Part shown: positions 11,466 through 24,006 of the stretch, piece by piece
Layout of the letters: each line of letters begins with the position of its first letter
How positions within the stretch are numbered: position 1 is the first letter of the stretch
Assembly (NCBI GenBank): GCA_039707655.1
Contig: CM077665.1
Coordinates: forward strand, 80,725,954-80,789,953
Source: Elymus sibiricus
Taxonomy: Eukaryota > Streptophyta > Magnoliopsida > Poales > Poaceae
Direction: 5' to 3'
DNA: 64,000 bases
Notes under the pieces: model-generated
What the model saw: the letters and a program-made list of their open reading frames with translations, nothing else
Databases searched by the model: none
Told to the model about the DNA's origin: nothing
Position numbers and translations under genes: made by a program

Positions 11466-12407
11466 GTGCCTACTGCTTATATTGAAAAACCACCTTTCCC
11501 TGTTAGGATAAAGGAACATGCTAAGGTATCAACTGTGGTTCGCAAAAGTAATATTAAAGCACCTAAGCCCTCTGAACAAATTAAAGTAGAACCTAGTGTT
11601 GCTATGGTTAAAGATCTCTTAGTAGAAAATATTGATGGGCATGTTATTTACTTCTGTGATGAATCTGCTAGAATTGCTAAACCCGATGAAAAAGATAAAC
11701 ATAGACTCGTAGTTGGCATGCCTGTTGTCTCAGTTAAAATAGGAGATCATTGTTATCATGGTTTATGTGATATGGGTGCTAGTGTGAGTGCTATTACTTT
11801 TACCTTATATCAAGAAATTATGAATGATATAGCATCTGCTGAAATAGAAGACATTGATGTTACTATTAAACTTGCTAATAGAGACACCATCACACCACTT
11901 GGGATTGTTAGAGATGTTGAAATCTTGTGCGGGAAAATAAAATATCCTACTGATTTTCTTGTTCTTGGTTCCCGACAAGATGACTTTTGTCCCATTATCT
12001 TTGGTAGACCTTTCTTGAACACCGTTAATGCTAAGATAGATTGTGAAAAACAAACTGTCGGTGTTAGTTTTGGTGATGTGTCTCATGAGTTTAACTTTTC
12101 CAATTTTAGTAGACAACCACGTAACAAAGAATTATCTAGTAAGGATGAAATAATTGGTCTTGCTTCTATTGCCGTACCTCCTACTGATCCACTAGAACAA
12201 TATTTGCTAGACCATGAAAATGATATGCACTTGAGTGAAAGAAATGAAATAGATAAAAATTTCTTTGAACAACAACCTCTCCTAAAACACAATTTGCCTA
12301 TTGAAACTCTAGGAGGTCCTCCTCCACCCAAAGGTGATCTTGTGTTTGAATTAAAACAATTGCCTGACACTTTGAAGTATGCTTATCTTGATGAGAAAAA
12401 GATATAG
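11466..12407 (+). pseudogene. Athila-type aspartic protease region
   Basis: Open frame of about 310 residues following gag. It contains the retropepsin active-site block as CDMGASVSAI (families usually have DLGAS or DTGAS) and the second conserved region FGRPFLNT. A proline-rich GGPPPPKGDLVFELK block near the end is typical of the linker before RT in Athila elements. A stop codon at 12405-12407 cuts the polyprotein, and a second stop lies near 12546 before RT resumes. The role would be cleavage of Gag-Pol. Confidence 0.8.
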
Positions 12408-13900
12408 CATGTTATTATTAGTGCTAACCTTTCAGAACATGAAGAATAAAGATTATTTAAAATTCTGAGGACCGGGCTGCTATTGGATATACTCTTGATG
12501 ATCCTACTCTATGTCAGCACAAGATTAATATGGAACCTGATGCCTAGCCCGTTGTTGATCACCAACGGCGATTGAATCCTAAGATGAAAGAAGTGGTAAG
12601 AACTAACATATTAAAGCTTCTGGAAGTAGGTATAATCTATCCCATAGATGATAGTAGATGGGTAAGTCCCGTTCATTGTGTCCCTAACAAGGGAGGTATT
12701 ACTGTTGTTCCTAATGATAAGAATGAACTTATCCCACTAAGAATTGTCACTGGCTATAGAATGGTAATTGATTTTAGAAAATTAAATAAAGTTACTAGAA
12801 AAGATCATTACCCTCTGGCTTTCATTGATAAAATGCTAGAAAGATTATCTAAGCACACACACTTTTGTTTTCTGGATGGATATTCTCGTTTCTCTCAAAT
12901 ACCCGTATCACAATCTGATCAAGAGAAAACCATCTTTACTTGTCCTTTTGGAACCTATGCTTATAGACGTATGCCTTTTGGTTTATGCAATGCACCTGCT
13001 ACCTTTCAAAGATGTATGACAGCTATATTCTCTGATTTTTGTGAAAAGATTGTGGAGGTTTTCATGGATGAGTTTTCCGTTTACAAAACTTCTTTTGATG
13101 ATTGCTTAAGCAACCTTGATCGAGTTATGCAGAGATGTGAACAAACTAATCTCGTCTTGAATTGGGAGAAGTGCCACTTTATGGTTAATGAAGGTATTGT
13201 CTTGGGGCAAAAATATCTGAACGAGGTATTGAGGTGGATAAAGCTAAAGTTGATGCAATTGAGAAAATGCCATGTCCTAAAGATATTAAAGGTATTCGGA
13301 GTTTCCTTGGTCATGCTGGTTTCTATAGGAGGTTTATTAAAGATTTATCTAAAATTTCTAGGCCTCTTACTAATCTTTTACAAAAGGATATTCCAATTGT
13401 TTTTGATGATGATTGTGTAGAAGCCTTTGAAACACTCAAGAAACCCTTAACTTCTGCACCTATTGTTCAACCACCTGATTGGAACTTGCCTTTTGAAATT
13501 ATGTGTGATGCTAGTGATTATGTTGTTGGTGCTATTCTAGGACAAAGAGTTGATAAGAAATTAAATGTTATCCATTATGCTAGCAAAACTCTAGACATTG
13601 CCCAAAGAAATTATGCTACTTCTGAAAAATAATTTTTAGCAGTTGTGTTTTCTTGTGATAAATTTAGATCTTACATTGTTGACTCCAAAGTTATTGTTCA
13701 CACTGATCATGCTGCTATAAAATATCTTATGGAAAAGAAAGATGCTAAACCTAGACTCATTAGGTGGGTTCTCTTGCTTCAAGAATTTGATTTACATATC
13801 TCTGATAGGAAAGGAGTTGAGAACCCCGTAGTTGATAACTTGTCTAGGTTAGAAAATATTCTTGATGACCCACTACCTATTGATGATAGTTTTCCTGATG
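12408..13900 (+). pseudogene. Gypsy reverse transcriptase and RNase H, broken
   Basis: RT blocks are readable from about 12560 (NPKMKEVVRTNILKLLEVG, DSRWVSPVHCVPNKGG) through MPFGLCNAPATFQRCM. The catalytic motif reads FMDE where the clade has FMDD, so one of the two adjacent catalytic aspartates is lost. A frameshift occurs near 13215. The thumb/connection (IRSFLGHAGFYRRFIKDLSKI) and RNase H (FEIMCDASDYVVGAIL) follow, with a TAA at 13630-13632 and continuation to about 13900. The copy cannot encode an active enzyme. Confidence 0.85.
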
Positions 13901-13918
13901 AACAGTTAGCTGCAATAA

Positions 13919-14849
13919 ATGTTTCTCAAAACACTCCTTGGTATGCAGATTATTCTAACTACATTGTTGCTAAATATATACCACCTAGTTTCACATACCA
14001 ACAAAAGAAAAAAAATCTTCTATCATTTAAGACATTACTTTTGGGATGACCCACATCTTTATAAAGAAGGGGTAGATGGTATTATTAGACGTTGTGTACC
14101 CGATCATGAACAGGAACAAATCCTACGGAAATGTCATTCCGAAGCCTATGGAGGACATCATGCGGGAGATAGAACTGCTCACAAGGTATTGCAATCTGGT
14201 TTTTATTGGCCTACTCTCTTCAAGAATGCCCGTAAGTTCGTCTTATCTTGTGATGAATGTCAAAGAATTGGTAATATCGGTAAGCGTCAGGAAATGCCTA
14301 TGAATTATTCACTTGTTGTTGAACCATTTGATGTTTGGGTTTTTGACTATATGGGACCTTTTCCTTCCTCTAATGGGTATACTCATATTTTGGTTGCTGT
14401 TGATTATGTTACTAAGTGGATAGAATCTATTCCAACTAGTAGTGCTGATCATAACACCTCCATTAAAATGCTTAAAAAAGTTATCTTCCCAAGGTTTGGA
14501 GTCCCAAGATATTTAATGACTGATGGTGGTTCACACTTTATTCATGGTGCTTTCCGTAAGATGCTTGCTAATATGATGTTAACCATAGAATTGCATCACC
14601 CTATCATCCTCAATCTAGTGGTCAAGTTGAACTTAGCAATAGAGAAATAAAATTAATATTACAAAAAAACTGTCAATAGGTCTCGAAAGAATTGGTCTAA
14701 GAAACTAGATGATGCACTTTGGGCCTATAGAACAGCTTATAAAAATCCTATTGGTATGTCTCCATACAAAATGGTATATTGAAATGATTGTCATTTGCCT
14801 CTAGAGTTAGAACATAAAGCATTTTGGGCAATTAAAGAACTCAATTATG
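13919..14849 (+). pseudogene. Gypsy integrase, N-terminal and core part, interrupted by a nested element
   Basis: A frameshift near 14030 separates the RNase H tail from integrase. The HHCC zinc-binding region (H..HAGDR..., CDECQRIG), the first core aspartate (VFDYMGPFP) and the second (YLMTDGGSHF) are visible. Another frameshift follows near 14560, and degenerate sequence runs on to 14849, where the nested minus-strand element begins with its TSD (ATTTC, 14850-14854). The C-terminal part resumes at 22773. Confidence 0.8.
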
Positions 14850-14854
14850 ATTTC

Positions 14855-16416
14855 TGACGTGGCTTGAGACTGCGTCGGTATTTCCCCAAAGAGGAGGGGA
14901 TGATGCAGCACAGCGACGGTAAGTATTTCCCTCAGTTATGAAACCAAGGTTATCGAACCAGTAGGACGATCACCACCACCCAATAAGCAGCACCTGCACA
15001 CAAACAACAAATACTTGCAACCCGACGCAAAAGAGAGGTTGTCAATCTCTCTACGGTAATAAGATAGATTAGGTAGTGATAGATAGGAGAGATAGATCTC
15101 TCAAGAACACAAAATAAGAAGGGCAAATAAAATATGCAGCAATATGTTTTTGGGTTTTTGGTTTTGTATATCTGAAAACAAAGATGCAAAAAGATAGATC
15201 TGAAAGCAATATGATGCAAAAGTAGACCCGGGGGCCGTAGGGTTCACTAGTGGCTTCTCACATCAGTATAGCGCACGGTGGGTGAACAAATTACCGTTGG
15301 GCAATTGATAGAAAATCGAATAGTCATGACGATATCCAAGGCGATGATCACTATATAGGCATCACGTCCAAGATAGGTAGACCGACTCCTGCCTACATCT
15401 ACCTCTATTACTCCACACATCGACCGCTATCCAGCATGCATCTAGTGTATTAAGTTCATGAAAAAGCGGAGTAATGCAATAAGAACGGTGACATGATGTA
15501 GACAAGATCTATTCATGTAGGAATAGACCCCATCTTGTTATCCTTAATAGCAACGATACATGCGTGTCTAGCTGGCCCTTCTGTCACTGGGAAAGAACAC
15601 CGCAAGATTGAACCCATCACAAAGCACCTCTTCCCATGGCAAGAAAAATCGATCTAGTCGGCCTAACTAAACCAAAGATTCAGAGAAGAAATACGAGGCT
15701 ATAAGTAATCATGCATATAAGAGATCAAAGAAGACTCAAATAATATTCATGGATAGAAACTGATCATGAACTCAAAATTCATCGGATCCCAACAAACACA
15801 CCGCAAAAGTTTACATCAAATAGATCTCCAAGCAACCATTGTATTGAGAATCATAAGAGAGAGAGAGAAGAAGCCATCTGGCTACTGCCTATGGACCCGT
15901 AGGTCTATCGTGGACTACTCACGCATCATCGGAGAGGCACCTATGAGGAAGATGAGCCCCTCCTTGATGGTGTTTAGATTGGATCTCGCGGTTCTGGAAC
16001 TTGCGGCAACTGGAATTGTGTTTCGTCGACTCCTCTAGGGTTTTCCAAATATTTGGAAATTTATAGGCATCAGAGGCGGTGCAGAGGGGCCCCGTGGAGG
16101 GCACAACCCATCAGGGCACGCCCTGGTGGGTTGTGCTCCCCAAAGCCCACCTTCCAGGCTCTTCTTTGGCCCACTGGGTGCCTTCTGGTCCAGAAAAAAT
16201 CTCCAAAAAGTTTCGTCGCGATTGGACTCCATTTGGTACTGATATTCTGCGAAGTAAAAAACAAGGAAAAACAACAACTGACACTTTGGCACTATGTCAA
16301 TAGGTTAGTCCCAAAAAATGATATAAAGTTGTTATAAAATGATTGTAAAACATCCAAGAATGGTAATATAACAACATGGAACAAGCAAAAATTATAGATA
16401 CGTTGGAGACGTATCA
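14855..16416 (-). repeat. 3' LTR of the nested non-autonomous element (1562 bp)
   Basis: Begins TGACGTGGCTTGAG and ends GGAGACGTATCA on the plus strand. It is closely similar to 21192-22767 with scattered substitutions and a shorter GC-rich palindrome (about 16097-16140). Directly inside it (plus-strand 16417-16431) is the pyrimidine complement of the polypurine tract, GCATCCCCAAGCTTA. Confidence 0.9.
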
Positions 16417-18861
16417 GCATCCCCAAGCTTAATTCCTACTCGTCCTCGAGTAGGTAAATGATAAAAACAGAATTTTTGATGTGGAATGCTGCCTAACATG
16501 TTCATCATATTCTTTTCTTTTGTATAGCATGGACATTTGTACTTGTAAATGATTCAAAGCAATAGTCTAGTTTTAACATAATGACTTCAATACTCAAACA
16601 TGTCAACAAGCAACCATGTCTTTCAAAATATCAACACTAAAGAAAGTTATCCCTAGCCCATCATGCTCAATCATTGATCCATTCATGAAACACACTCAAA
16701 TATTAGCTATACCTAATGCTCAAGTACGATCATAGTGCCCCCTAGTTGGTGCTTATAAGAGAAGATGGAGACTCAAAGCAAAAAATTAAAAATTGCATAA
16801 AGTAAATAGATAGGCCCTTCGCAGAGGGAAGTAGGGATTTGTAGAGGTGCGAGAGCTCAAAGTTTTAAATTGAGAGAGAAAAATATTTTGGGTGGCATGC
16901 TTTTCCTGTCAACGAAAACGACAAAGTAGCTCACAATACTTTCCATGCTAGATATATCATAGGCGGTTCCCAAAAAGAAAATAAAGTTTATTCCTTTTCC
17001 ACCAAACTTTCACTTTCCATGGCGGGCCGTATCCACGGTTGCCTTCCATACCAACACTTTCCAAGGAATTTATTATTTGACAACATAAAGTATTTTTTTT
17101 CATTTCGGGAATGGGCATCCCTATTACCGCCGCACTCTCGTGCAATGACAAGTGAATAAACACTCATCTTGAGAATAACACATCTAGCATGGAAAAATAT
17201 TGGACACTTCCCACCGTTTCATGAGCGGTACGGGCACACAAAAGAGAAATTTTATTTTGAAAATTTAGAGATGGCACATACAATTTGCTTGGAACGGCAT
17301 GGAAATACCGCATATAGGTAGGTATGGTGGACTCATAAGGCAAAACTTGGTTTAAGGATTTTGGATGCACAAGTAGTATTTCTACTTAGTACAAGTGGAG
17401 GCTAGCAAAAAGATTGGGAAGCAACCAAACCAAGAAACGAAAATTCACATAAGTGAGCATTGAGCATAACTAACACCGAATAATGCACCACAAGTAGGAT
17501 GTAACTTCATTGCATAACTATTGACTTTCGTGCATGCATAGGGAATCACAAACCATAACACCAATATTCCTACTAAGCATAATTACTCACTAACATGACT
17601 CACATATTACTATCATCATGTTTCAAAACTATTACAAGGAATCAAGTTTAATTTGTCCAATGATCTTCATGAAAGTTTTTATTATATCCTCCTTGGATAT
17701 CTATCACTTTGGGACTAGTTTCATGTATTGCCATTGCTTTTTGGCAAGCTCAAACAAATTTAAGTGAAGCACATGAGCATAAAGATTTCATCTCTCAAAA
17801 AGGTATAAGTGAAGCATGAGAAGATTTCTTCAAAATTTACCTACTCTCAAATTAATCTAAGTGAAGCATGAGAGTATTTCTACAAAAAATTCCAAGCACA
17901 CCGTGCTCAAAAAGATATAAGTGAAGCACTAGAGCAATTCTATCGCTCAAAAAGTTTAAGTGAAGCACATAGAGCAATTCTAACAAATCATAGCATGATT
18001 TTGGCTTTCTCAAATAGGTGTGTCCAGCAAGGATACAAGTGACAAACTAACAAGCAAAGCAAGCAAAGATACAAGACGCTCCAAGCAAAACTCATGATAT
18101 GTGACGAATAAAAATATAGCTCCAAGTAAAATACCGATGGTCGTTAGAAGAAAGAGGGGATGCCACTCGGGGGCATCCCCAAGCTTAGTTGCTTGTTACC
18201 CTTTGGATATATCTTGGGGGTGCGGTAGCATCCCAAGCTTAGGCTTTTTATCACTCCTTATTCCTTCATCCATCGTGATCTCACCCAAAACTTGAAAACT
18301 TCAATCACACAAAACTCAACAAAATCTTCGTGAGATCCGTTAGTATAATAAAGCAAATCACTACTTTAGGTACTGTTGCAAACCCATTCATATTTTATTA
18401 TTGCATTATACCTACTGTATTTTAACTTTACCATGGCTCATACCCTTCAATATAACCCATAGATTCATCAAAACAAGCACACAATGCAACGAAAACAGAA
18501 TCTGTCTTAAACAGAACAGTCTGTAGTAATCTGTACTCTACCCGTACTTCTGTAACTCTAAAAATTCTGGAAAATAGGAAAACGTAAGGAATTTGTATAG
18601 CAACACTGTGTTAAAATTCATATACTGGACGCAAAGTTTCTGTTTCAGATTCAGCATCACTTCTACTCATCCTATGAATCATCCTAAAGGTTTTACTTGG
18701 CACAAACACTAAATAAACCATAAAAACACAATCCTAACAGAGGCATAATTGTGTCAACACACAAAAACAGAAAGGAAAAAAGCAAAAATTTATTTATTCA
18801 TTGGGTTGCCTCCCAACAAGCGCTATCGTTTTACGCCCCTAGCTAGGCATAACACATAGAT
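16417..18861 (-). other. non-coding 3' domain of the nested element
   Basis: No reading frame of interest. It carries an array of diverged repeats at about 17755-17985 built on AAGTGAAGCA..GAG, and two extra copies of the polypurine-tract core GCATCCCCAAGCTTAG-like sequence at about 18172-18186 and 18228-18242. It also has blocks at 16807-16831 and 17314-17334 that recur in sense orientation in the Sabrina-like element's 3' domain. The domain occupies the place where pol and the polypurine tract would be. Confidence 0.7.
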
Positions 18862-19587
18862 TCAAGTATTGTCATCTTTGGTTTTGGATCCATTGGATGC
18901 CCTCATGATTGATTCATATGGTGGCTTAATTCTTGTCCTAGGTAAGTGTTCCATACCCTTTCTCAAGGGAAATTGAAAACAAATATTGCCTTCTTTCATA
19001 TCAATCACGGCACCTATAGTGAGTAAAAACGGTCTACCAAGTATAATGGGACAAGACGGATTGCAATCAATATCAAGAACAATAAAATCAATGGACACAT
19101 AATTCCTATTTTCAAGAATAAGAACATCATTAATTCTTCCCAAAGGGTTTTTAATAGTAGAATACGCCAAGTGCAAATTAAGAGAACATTCTTCAGTATT
19201 GGTAAGACCAAGCACATCACATAGAGATTTCGGAATCGTGGAAACACTAGCACCCAAATCACACAAAGCAAAGCATTCATAATTTTTAATCTTGACCATA
19301 ATGGTAGGTTCCCACTCATCATGTAATTTTCTAGGAATAGAAATCTCCAACTCCAACTTTTCTTCAAAAGATTTCATCATGGCATCAACGATATGTTTAG
19401 TAAAAGCTTTATTTTGCTCATAAGCATGGGGTGAATTCAACATGGATTGCAGCAAAGAAATGCATTCAATCAAAGAGCAACTATCATAATTAAAGTCTTT
19501 GCAATCCAAGATAGTGGGCACATCACTAGTTAAAGTTTTGACCTCTTCAAACCCCACTTTTATCAAAATTTTCATCAAGATTTTCAC
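18862..19587 (-). pseudogene. aspartic protease of the nested Athila element
   Basis: Minus-strand frame of about 240 residues, in the reading order after gag. It carries the retropepsin motif CDLGASVSTIP near residues 108-118 and the second conserved block ILGRPFLLTIGA. It stops at 18862 shortly after an RTRIKPPYE segment, with no RT following. The frame itself is open, but upstream gag frames are broken. It would process Gag only. Confidence 0.8.
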
Positions 19588-20933
19588 CCTCCAAATTATT
19601 GGGACGCCTTCTAGCTAAAGTTGACTCTACTTCAGTCCCTTCATTATCAATTTTAACATTACTAAACAAGGGATCAATAGAAGAAACACCAATCACTTTA
19701 AGATCTTCATCTTTCTTATGGAGGAAATCACTAGAAAACGATTTTTCTAAGATTTCTCTTTTAGCTCTAAGCATAGCGGTTCTTTTCTTACTTTCATCCA
19801 TAGAGACATATAAAGCTTTAATATATTCATCAATCTTAGGCACAAAAGCTTTCAACATGAGATTTTCAACATCATGAGAAATTCTATCAATGCTTCTAGA
19901 CATATCATCAATCTTATTCAACTTTTCTTCTATCGTAGTATTGAAAGCCTTTTGCACATTGATAAATTATTTAATATTACTCTCAAGATCAGAGGTGTTC
20001 CTATTACTATTGTAAGAAGAATTACCATAATTATTAGAGGAATTTCCAGGAAAAGGCCTAGGATTAAAATTACCTCTATAAGCATTGTTATTGAAATTGT
20101 TTCGCGAGACAAAATTCACATCTACGGAATCACTATTTTGCTCAATCAAAGTATACAAAGGCACATCATTAAGATCAATAGGAGCATTTTTACTAGCAAC
20201 CAATTTCATCAAAGCATCAACTTTATCAGTCAAAGTACTAATTTCCTCTACCGAATTAACTTTTTTACTAGTAGGTGCTCTTTCGGTATGCCATTGAGAA
20301 TAATTAGCCATCATATTATCTAGCAATTTAGTAGCTTCACCCAAAGCAATCTCCATAAAAGTACCACCCGCGGCGGAATCTAAAAGATTTCTAGAGATAA
20401 AATTCAATCCCGCATAAATTTTTTTGTATGATCATCCAAAGATTTAAACCATGAGTAGGACAATTTCTTAGCATCAACTTCATTCTTTCCCAAGATTGTG
20501 CAACATGTTCATGCTCAAGTTGCTTAAAATTCATGATTTGCGTCCTAAGGGAAATAATTTTCGCGGGCGGAAAACACTTAGTGATAAAAGCATCCTTGCA
20601 CTTATTCCAAGAATCGATACTATTGCGAGGCAAAGAGGAAAACCAAATTTTTGCACGATCCCGCAAGGAGAAAGGAAATAGTTTCAACTTAACAATATCA
20701 TTGTCCACATCTTTTTTCTTTTGCATATCACACAATTCTATGAACATGTTTAGATGGGACGCGGCATCCTCACTAGGAGTACCGGCAAATTGATCTTTCA
20801 TCACAAGATTCAACAAAGCGGCATTAATATCACAAGACTCCGCATTAGTGGCGGGAGGAGCAATCGGAGTACTAATAAAATCATTGTTATTAGTATTGGA
20901 AAAATCACACAACTTGGTGTTCTCTTGAGTCAT
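19547..20933 (-). pseudogene. Athila-type gag of the nested element, broken
   Basis: Start at 20933 (MTQENTKLCDF), about 230 bases downstream of the PBS. The capsid-like region (AASHLNMFIELCD, LFPFSLRDRAKIWFSSLP, CFPPAKIISLR) reads to about 20400, where a frameshift occurs. The second part (ALGEATKLLDNMMANYSQW) runs to 19967, then in-frame stops interrupt it. A third stretch (19957-19547) is lysine- and glutamate-rich and overlaps the protease frame. Asparagine-rich residues near 20000-20110 replace a clear zinc knuckle. Confidence 0.8.
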
Positions 20934-21163
20934 CGTGACTACGCAAACAAGATTGCAAGCAAGGAAGAGATCCGGCAAAAAAAAGGGCAAACGAAAAAGA
21001 GGGCGAATAAAACGGCAAATTGGTGAAGTGGGGGAGAGGAAAACGAGAGGCAAATGGCAAATAATGTAATTGCAAGGAGATGAGATTTGTGATTAGGAAC
21101 CTGGTAGATGATGATGGAGTCCCCTCGGCGCCTACGATAGGCACGTAGAAGAGACCGCTTCCT

Positions 21164-21180
21164 CCCCGGCAACGGCACCA
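21164..21180 (-). promoter_or_regulatory. primer-binding site of the nested element (Asp-tRNA type)
   Basis: On the minus strand TGGTGCCGTTGCCGGGG, 11 bases from the LTR end at 21192. It has the same tRNA type and the same 11-base spacing as the Sabrina-like element, which supports common ancestry of the two families. Confidence 0.85.
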
Positions 21181-21191
21181 GAAATTGCTTT

Positions 21192-22767
21192 GACGTGGCT
21201 TGAGACTGCGTCGGTATTTCCCCAAAGAGGAAGGGATGATGCAGCACAACGACGGTAAGTATTTCCCTCAGTTATGAAACCAAGGTTATCGAACCAGTAG
21301 GAGGATCACCACCACCCAATAAGCAGCACCTGCACACAAACAACAAATACTTGCAACCCGACGCGAAAGAGAGGTTATCAATCTCTCTACGGTAATAAGA
21401 TAGATTAGGTAGTGAAAGATAGGAGAGATAGATCTCTCAAGAACACAAAATAAGAAGGGCAAATAAAATATGCAGTAATATGTTTTTGGGTTTTTGGTTT
21501 TGTAGATCTGAAAACAAAGATGCAAAAAGATAGATCTGAAAGCAATATGATGGAAAAGTAGACCCGGGTTCGTAGGGTTCACTAGTGGCTTCTCTTATGA
21601 GTATAGCGCACGGTGGGTGAACAAATTACTGTTGGGCAATTGATAGAAAATCGAATAGTCATGACGATATCCAAGGCGATGATCATTATATAGGCATCAC
21701 GTCCAAGATAGGTAGACCGACTCCTGCCTGCATCTACCTCTATTACTCCACACATCGACCGCTATCCAGCATGCATCTAGTGTATTAAGTTCATGGAAAA
21801 ATAGAGTAATGCAATAAGAATGGTGACATGATTTAGACAAGATCTATTCATGTAGGAATAGACCCCATCTTGTTATCCTTAATAGCAACGATACATGCAT
21901 GTCTTGCCGCCCCTTCTGTCACTGGGAAAGAACACCGCAAGATCGAACCCATCACAAAGCACCTCTTCCCATGGCAAGAAAAATCGATCTAGTCGGCCTA
22001 ACTAAACCAAAGATTCGGAGAATAAATATGAGTCTATAAGTAATCATGCATATAAGAGATCAAAGAAGACTCAAATAATATTCATGGATAGAAACTGATC
22101 ATGAACTCAAAATTCATCGGATCCCAACAAACACACCGCAAAAGTTTACATCAAATAGATCTCCAAGAGACCATTGTATTGAGAACCATAAGAGAGAGAG
22201 AAGAAGCCATCTAGCTACTGCCTACGGACCCGTAGGTCTATGGTGGACTACTCACGCATCATCGGAGAGGCACCTATGAGGAAGATGAACCCCTCCGTGA
22301 TGGTGTTTAGATTGGATCTCATGGTTCTGGAACTTGCGGCGGCTGGAATTATGTTTCGTCGACTCCTCTAGGGTTTTCCGAATATTTGGGAATTTATTGG
22401 CATCAGAGGAGGTGCAGAAGGGTCCCGTGGAGGGCACAACCCATCAGGGCGCGTCGGGGGCCCCCTGGCGCGCCCTGGTGGGTTGTGCTCCCCACAGCCC
22501 ACCTTCCAGGCTCTTTTTGGCCCACTGGGTGTCTTCTGGTCCAGAAAAAATCTCCAAAAAGTTTCGTCGCGATTGGACTCCGTTTGGTACTGATATTCTG
22601 CGAAGTAAAAAACCAGCAAAAACAGCAACTGGCACTTTGGCACTATGTCAATAGGTTAGTCCCAAAAAATGATATAAAGTTGTTATAAAATGATTGTAAA
22701 ACATCCAAGAATGATAATATAACAGCATGGAACAAGCAAAAATTATAGATACGTTGGAGACGTATCA
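21192..22767 (-). repeat. 5' LTR of the nested non-autonomous element (1576 bp)
   Basis: Partner of 14855-16416; the two align end to end. The main length difference is the GC-rich palindrome (about 22430-22492), which is longer here (GGCGCGTCGGGGGCCCCCTGG core). Confidence 0.9.
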
Positions 22768-22772
22768 ATTTC

Positions 22773-23186
22773 AAACTTGCTGGTGAAAAGAGGTTATTTG
22801 ATATCAGCTCACTAGATGAATGGAGAACCCAAGCTTATGAAAATGCCAAACTAGTCAAAGAAAAGGTTAAAAGATGGCATGACAAAAGAATCCAAAAGTG
22901 GGAATTCAAAGTTGGAGAATATGTTCTTTTGTACAACTCTCGTTTTAGGTTTTTTGTAGGAAAGCTTCTTTCCAAACGGGAAGGACCATATGTTATCAAA
23001 GAGGTTTATCATTCTGGAGCTATCAAGATTAATAATGCCGAAGGTACTAACCCGAAGGTGGTCAATGGACAAAGAATTAAACACTATATCTCAGGTACGC
23101 CTATTAATGTTGAAAGCAATGTTATCCAAACCATGACACCGGAGGAACACATAAAGGAAACCTTCCAGAACACTCCAGAATCCTGA
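22773..23186 (+). pseudogene. Gypsy integrase C-terminal part (Sabrina-like element)
   Basis: Continuation of the integrase gene after the nested element. Blocks read DEWRTQAYENAKLVKEKVKRWHDK and then KVGEYVLLYNSRFRFFVGKL, followed by the C-terminal beta-barrel-like segment (GPYVIKEVYHSGAIKI). It ends at the TGA at 23184-23186. The segment is open across its whole length, so most damage to pol lies upstream. Confidence 0.8.
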
Positions 23187-23523
23187 AAAAGAGAAGGTAC
23201 GTGATACGGTAAGTAAACGGATTCCGAAAAATCCACAAAAATATTTTCTGACAGTTTTGGAATATTACAAAATTTAGGAAAATAAGAAATAAGCAGGAAA
23301 GCAACCGAGGTGAGCACGATACACCAGGGCGCGCCTGCCCCCTCTGGCGCGCCCTGGTGGGTTGTGCCCACCTCGGACACCTTCCTGACTCCGTTTTCCT
23401 TCCATATTCTTGTTTCCCAAGATAAAAATTCTTTCTATATACTCCCGATTGTTTTGACCACAGCATCGCAGAAAAATTCTCTGTTCTTGTTTCGTGCTGT
23501 TTTCTCGTCAGATCTAGATCTCC

Positions 23524-24006
23524 ATGGCTCCACCAAGCTCCTCCAAGGACAAGTTCTTCGAGAAGGTCATCAACCCATACTTGCCGGAGGTGATGAAGCA
23601 CCCTCAAGCCATTGAGATGCGTCAGGGGGTGCTCCACATCCGAGATGTTCAGGGGCCCAAGAGGACGGGAAGCATGGAGGCTAGGCTCGAGGCGGTGGAA
23701 CAAGACATCTTCAAGTGCCAAGGGATGGTGGAGCGTGGACTTAGTGCCAATCACTCCATGATCACGGAATTCACCCGTGATCACATGGTGGATGGCCGAT
23801 CCATGAAGGACATCGTCTTCACCCTCAACGAGCAAATCAATTTTCTGCAAAGTCAAATCTATGATCTTCAAAATCAAGTTTTTGAGTATGAAGCAAGATT
23901 TAAAGGTATGAGTTTAGTTGCCAGTTGCAGGACTCGGGAGACTCATGCATCATCTTATGATGGTGAGCCCTTGCCCTGGAAGCCGGAGGATAAGCCTACC
24001 ACTTAA
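23524..24006 (+). CDS. uncharacterised ORF in the env position of an Athila element
   Basis: Intact 160-residue frame starting MAPPSSSKDKFFEKV, 340 bases after integrase and before the 3' non-coding domain. The middle (about residues 55-130) is rich in heptad-like leucine, isoleucine and phenylalanine positions (EARLEAVEQDIFKCQGMV, NEQINFLQSQIYDLQNQVF) and probably forms a coiled coil. No signal peptide or membrane segment is seen. Athila elements are known for an env-like ORF at this place; this one does not look like an envelope protein. Function unknown. It stays open although gag and pol are broken. Confidence 0.6.
   Translation: MAPPSSSKDKFFEKVINPYLPEVMKHPQAIEMRQGVLHIRDVQGPKRTGSMEARLEAVEQDIFKCQGMVERGLSANHSMITEFTRDHMVDGRSMKDIVFTLNEQINFLQSQIYDLQNQVFEYEARFKGMSLVASCRTRETHASSYDGEPLPWKPEDKPTT

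Larger units (their letters stand above)
14855..22767 (-). mobile_element. non-autonomous Athila-clade Gypsy element (gag and protease only)
   Basis: Complete minus-strand element of 7913 bp with two LTRs, a PBS, a gag-protease region and a 2.4-kb non-coding 3' domain, flanked by TSD ATTTC. LTR ends are TGATACGTCTCCAACG and GCCACGTCA on the minus strand; this start is shared by Triticeae Athila families of the Fatima/WHAM kind, and I do not choose among them. No RT, RNase H or integrase region exists anywhere between the LTRs, so it must have moved using another element's enzymes. It sits in the integrase gene of the related Sabrina-like element in opposite orientation. Confidence 0.85.
14850..22772. 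repeat. 5-bp TSD ATTTC of the nested element
   Basis: ATTTC at 14850-14854 and at 22768-22772, immediately outside the TGACGTGG and ACGTATCA ends of the nested element. Confidence 0.9.
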
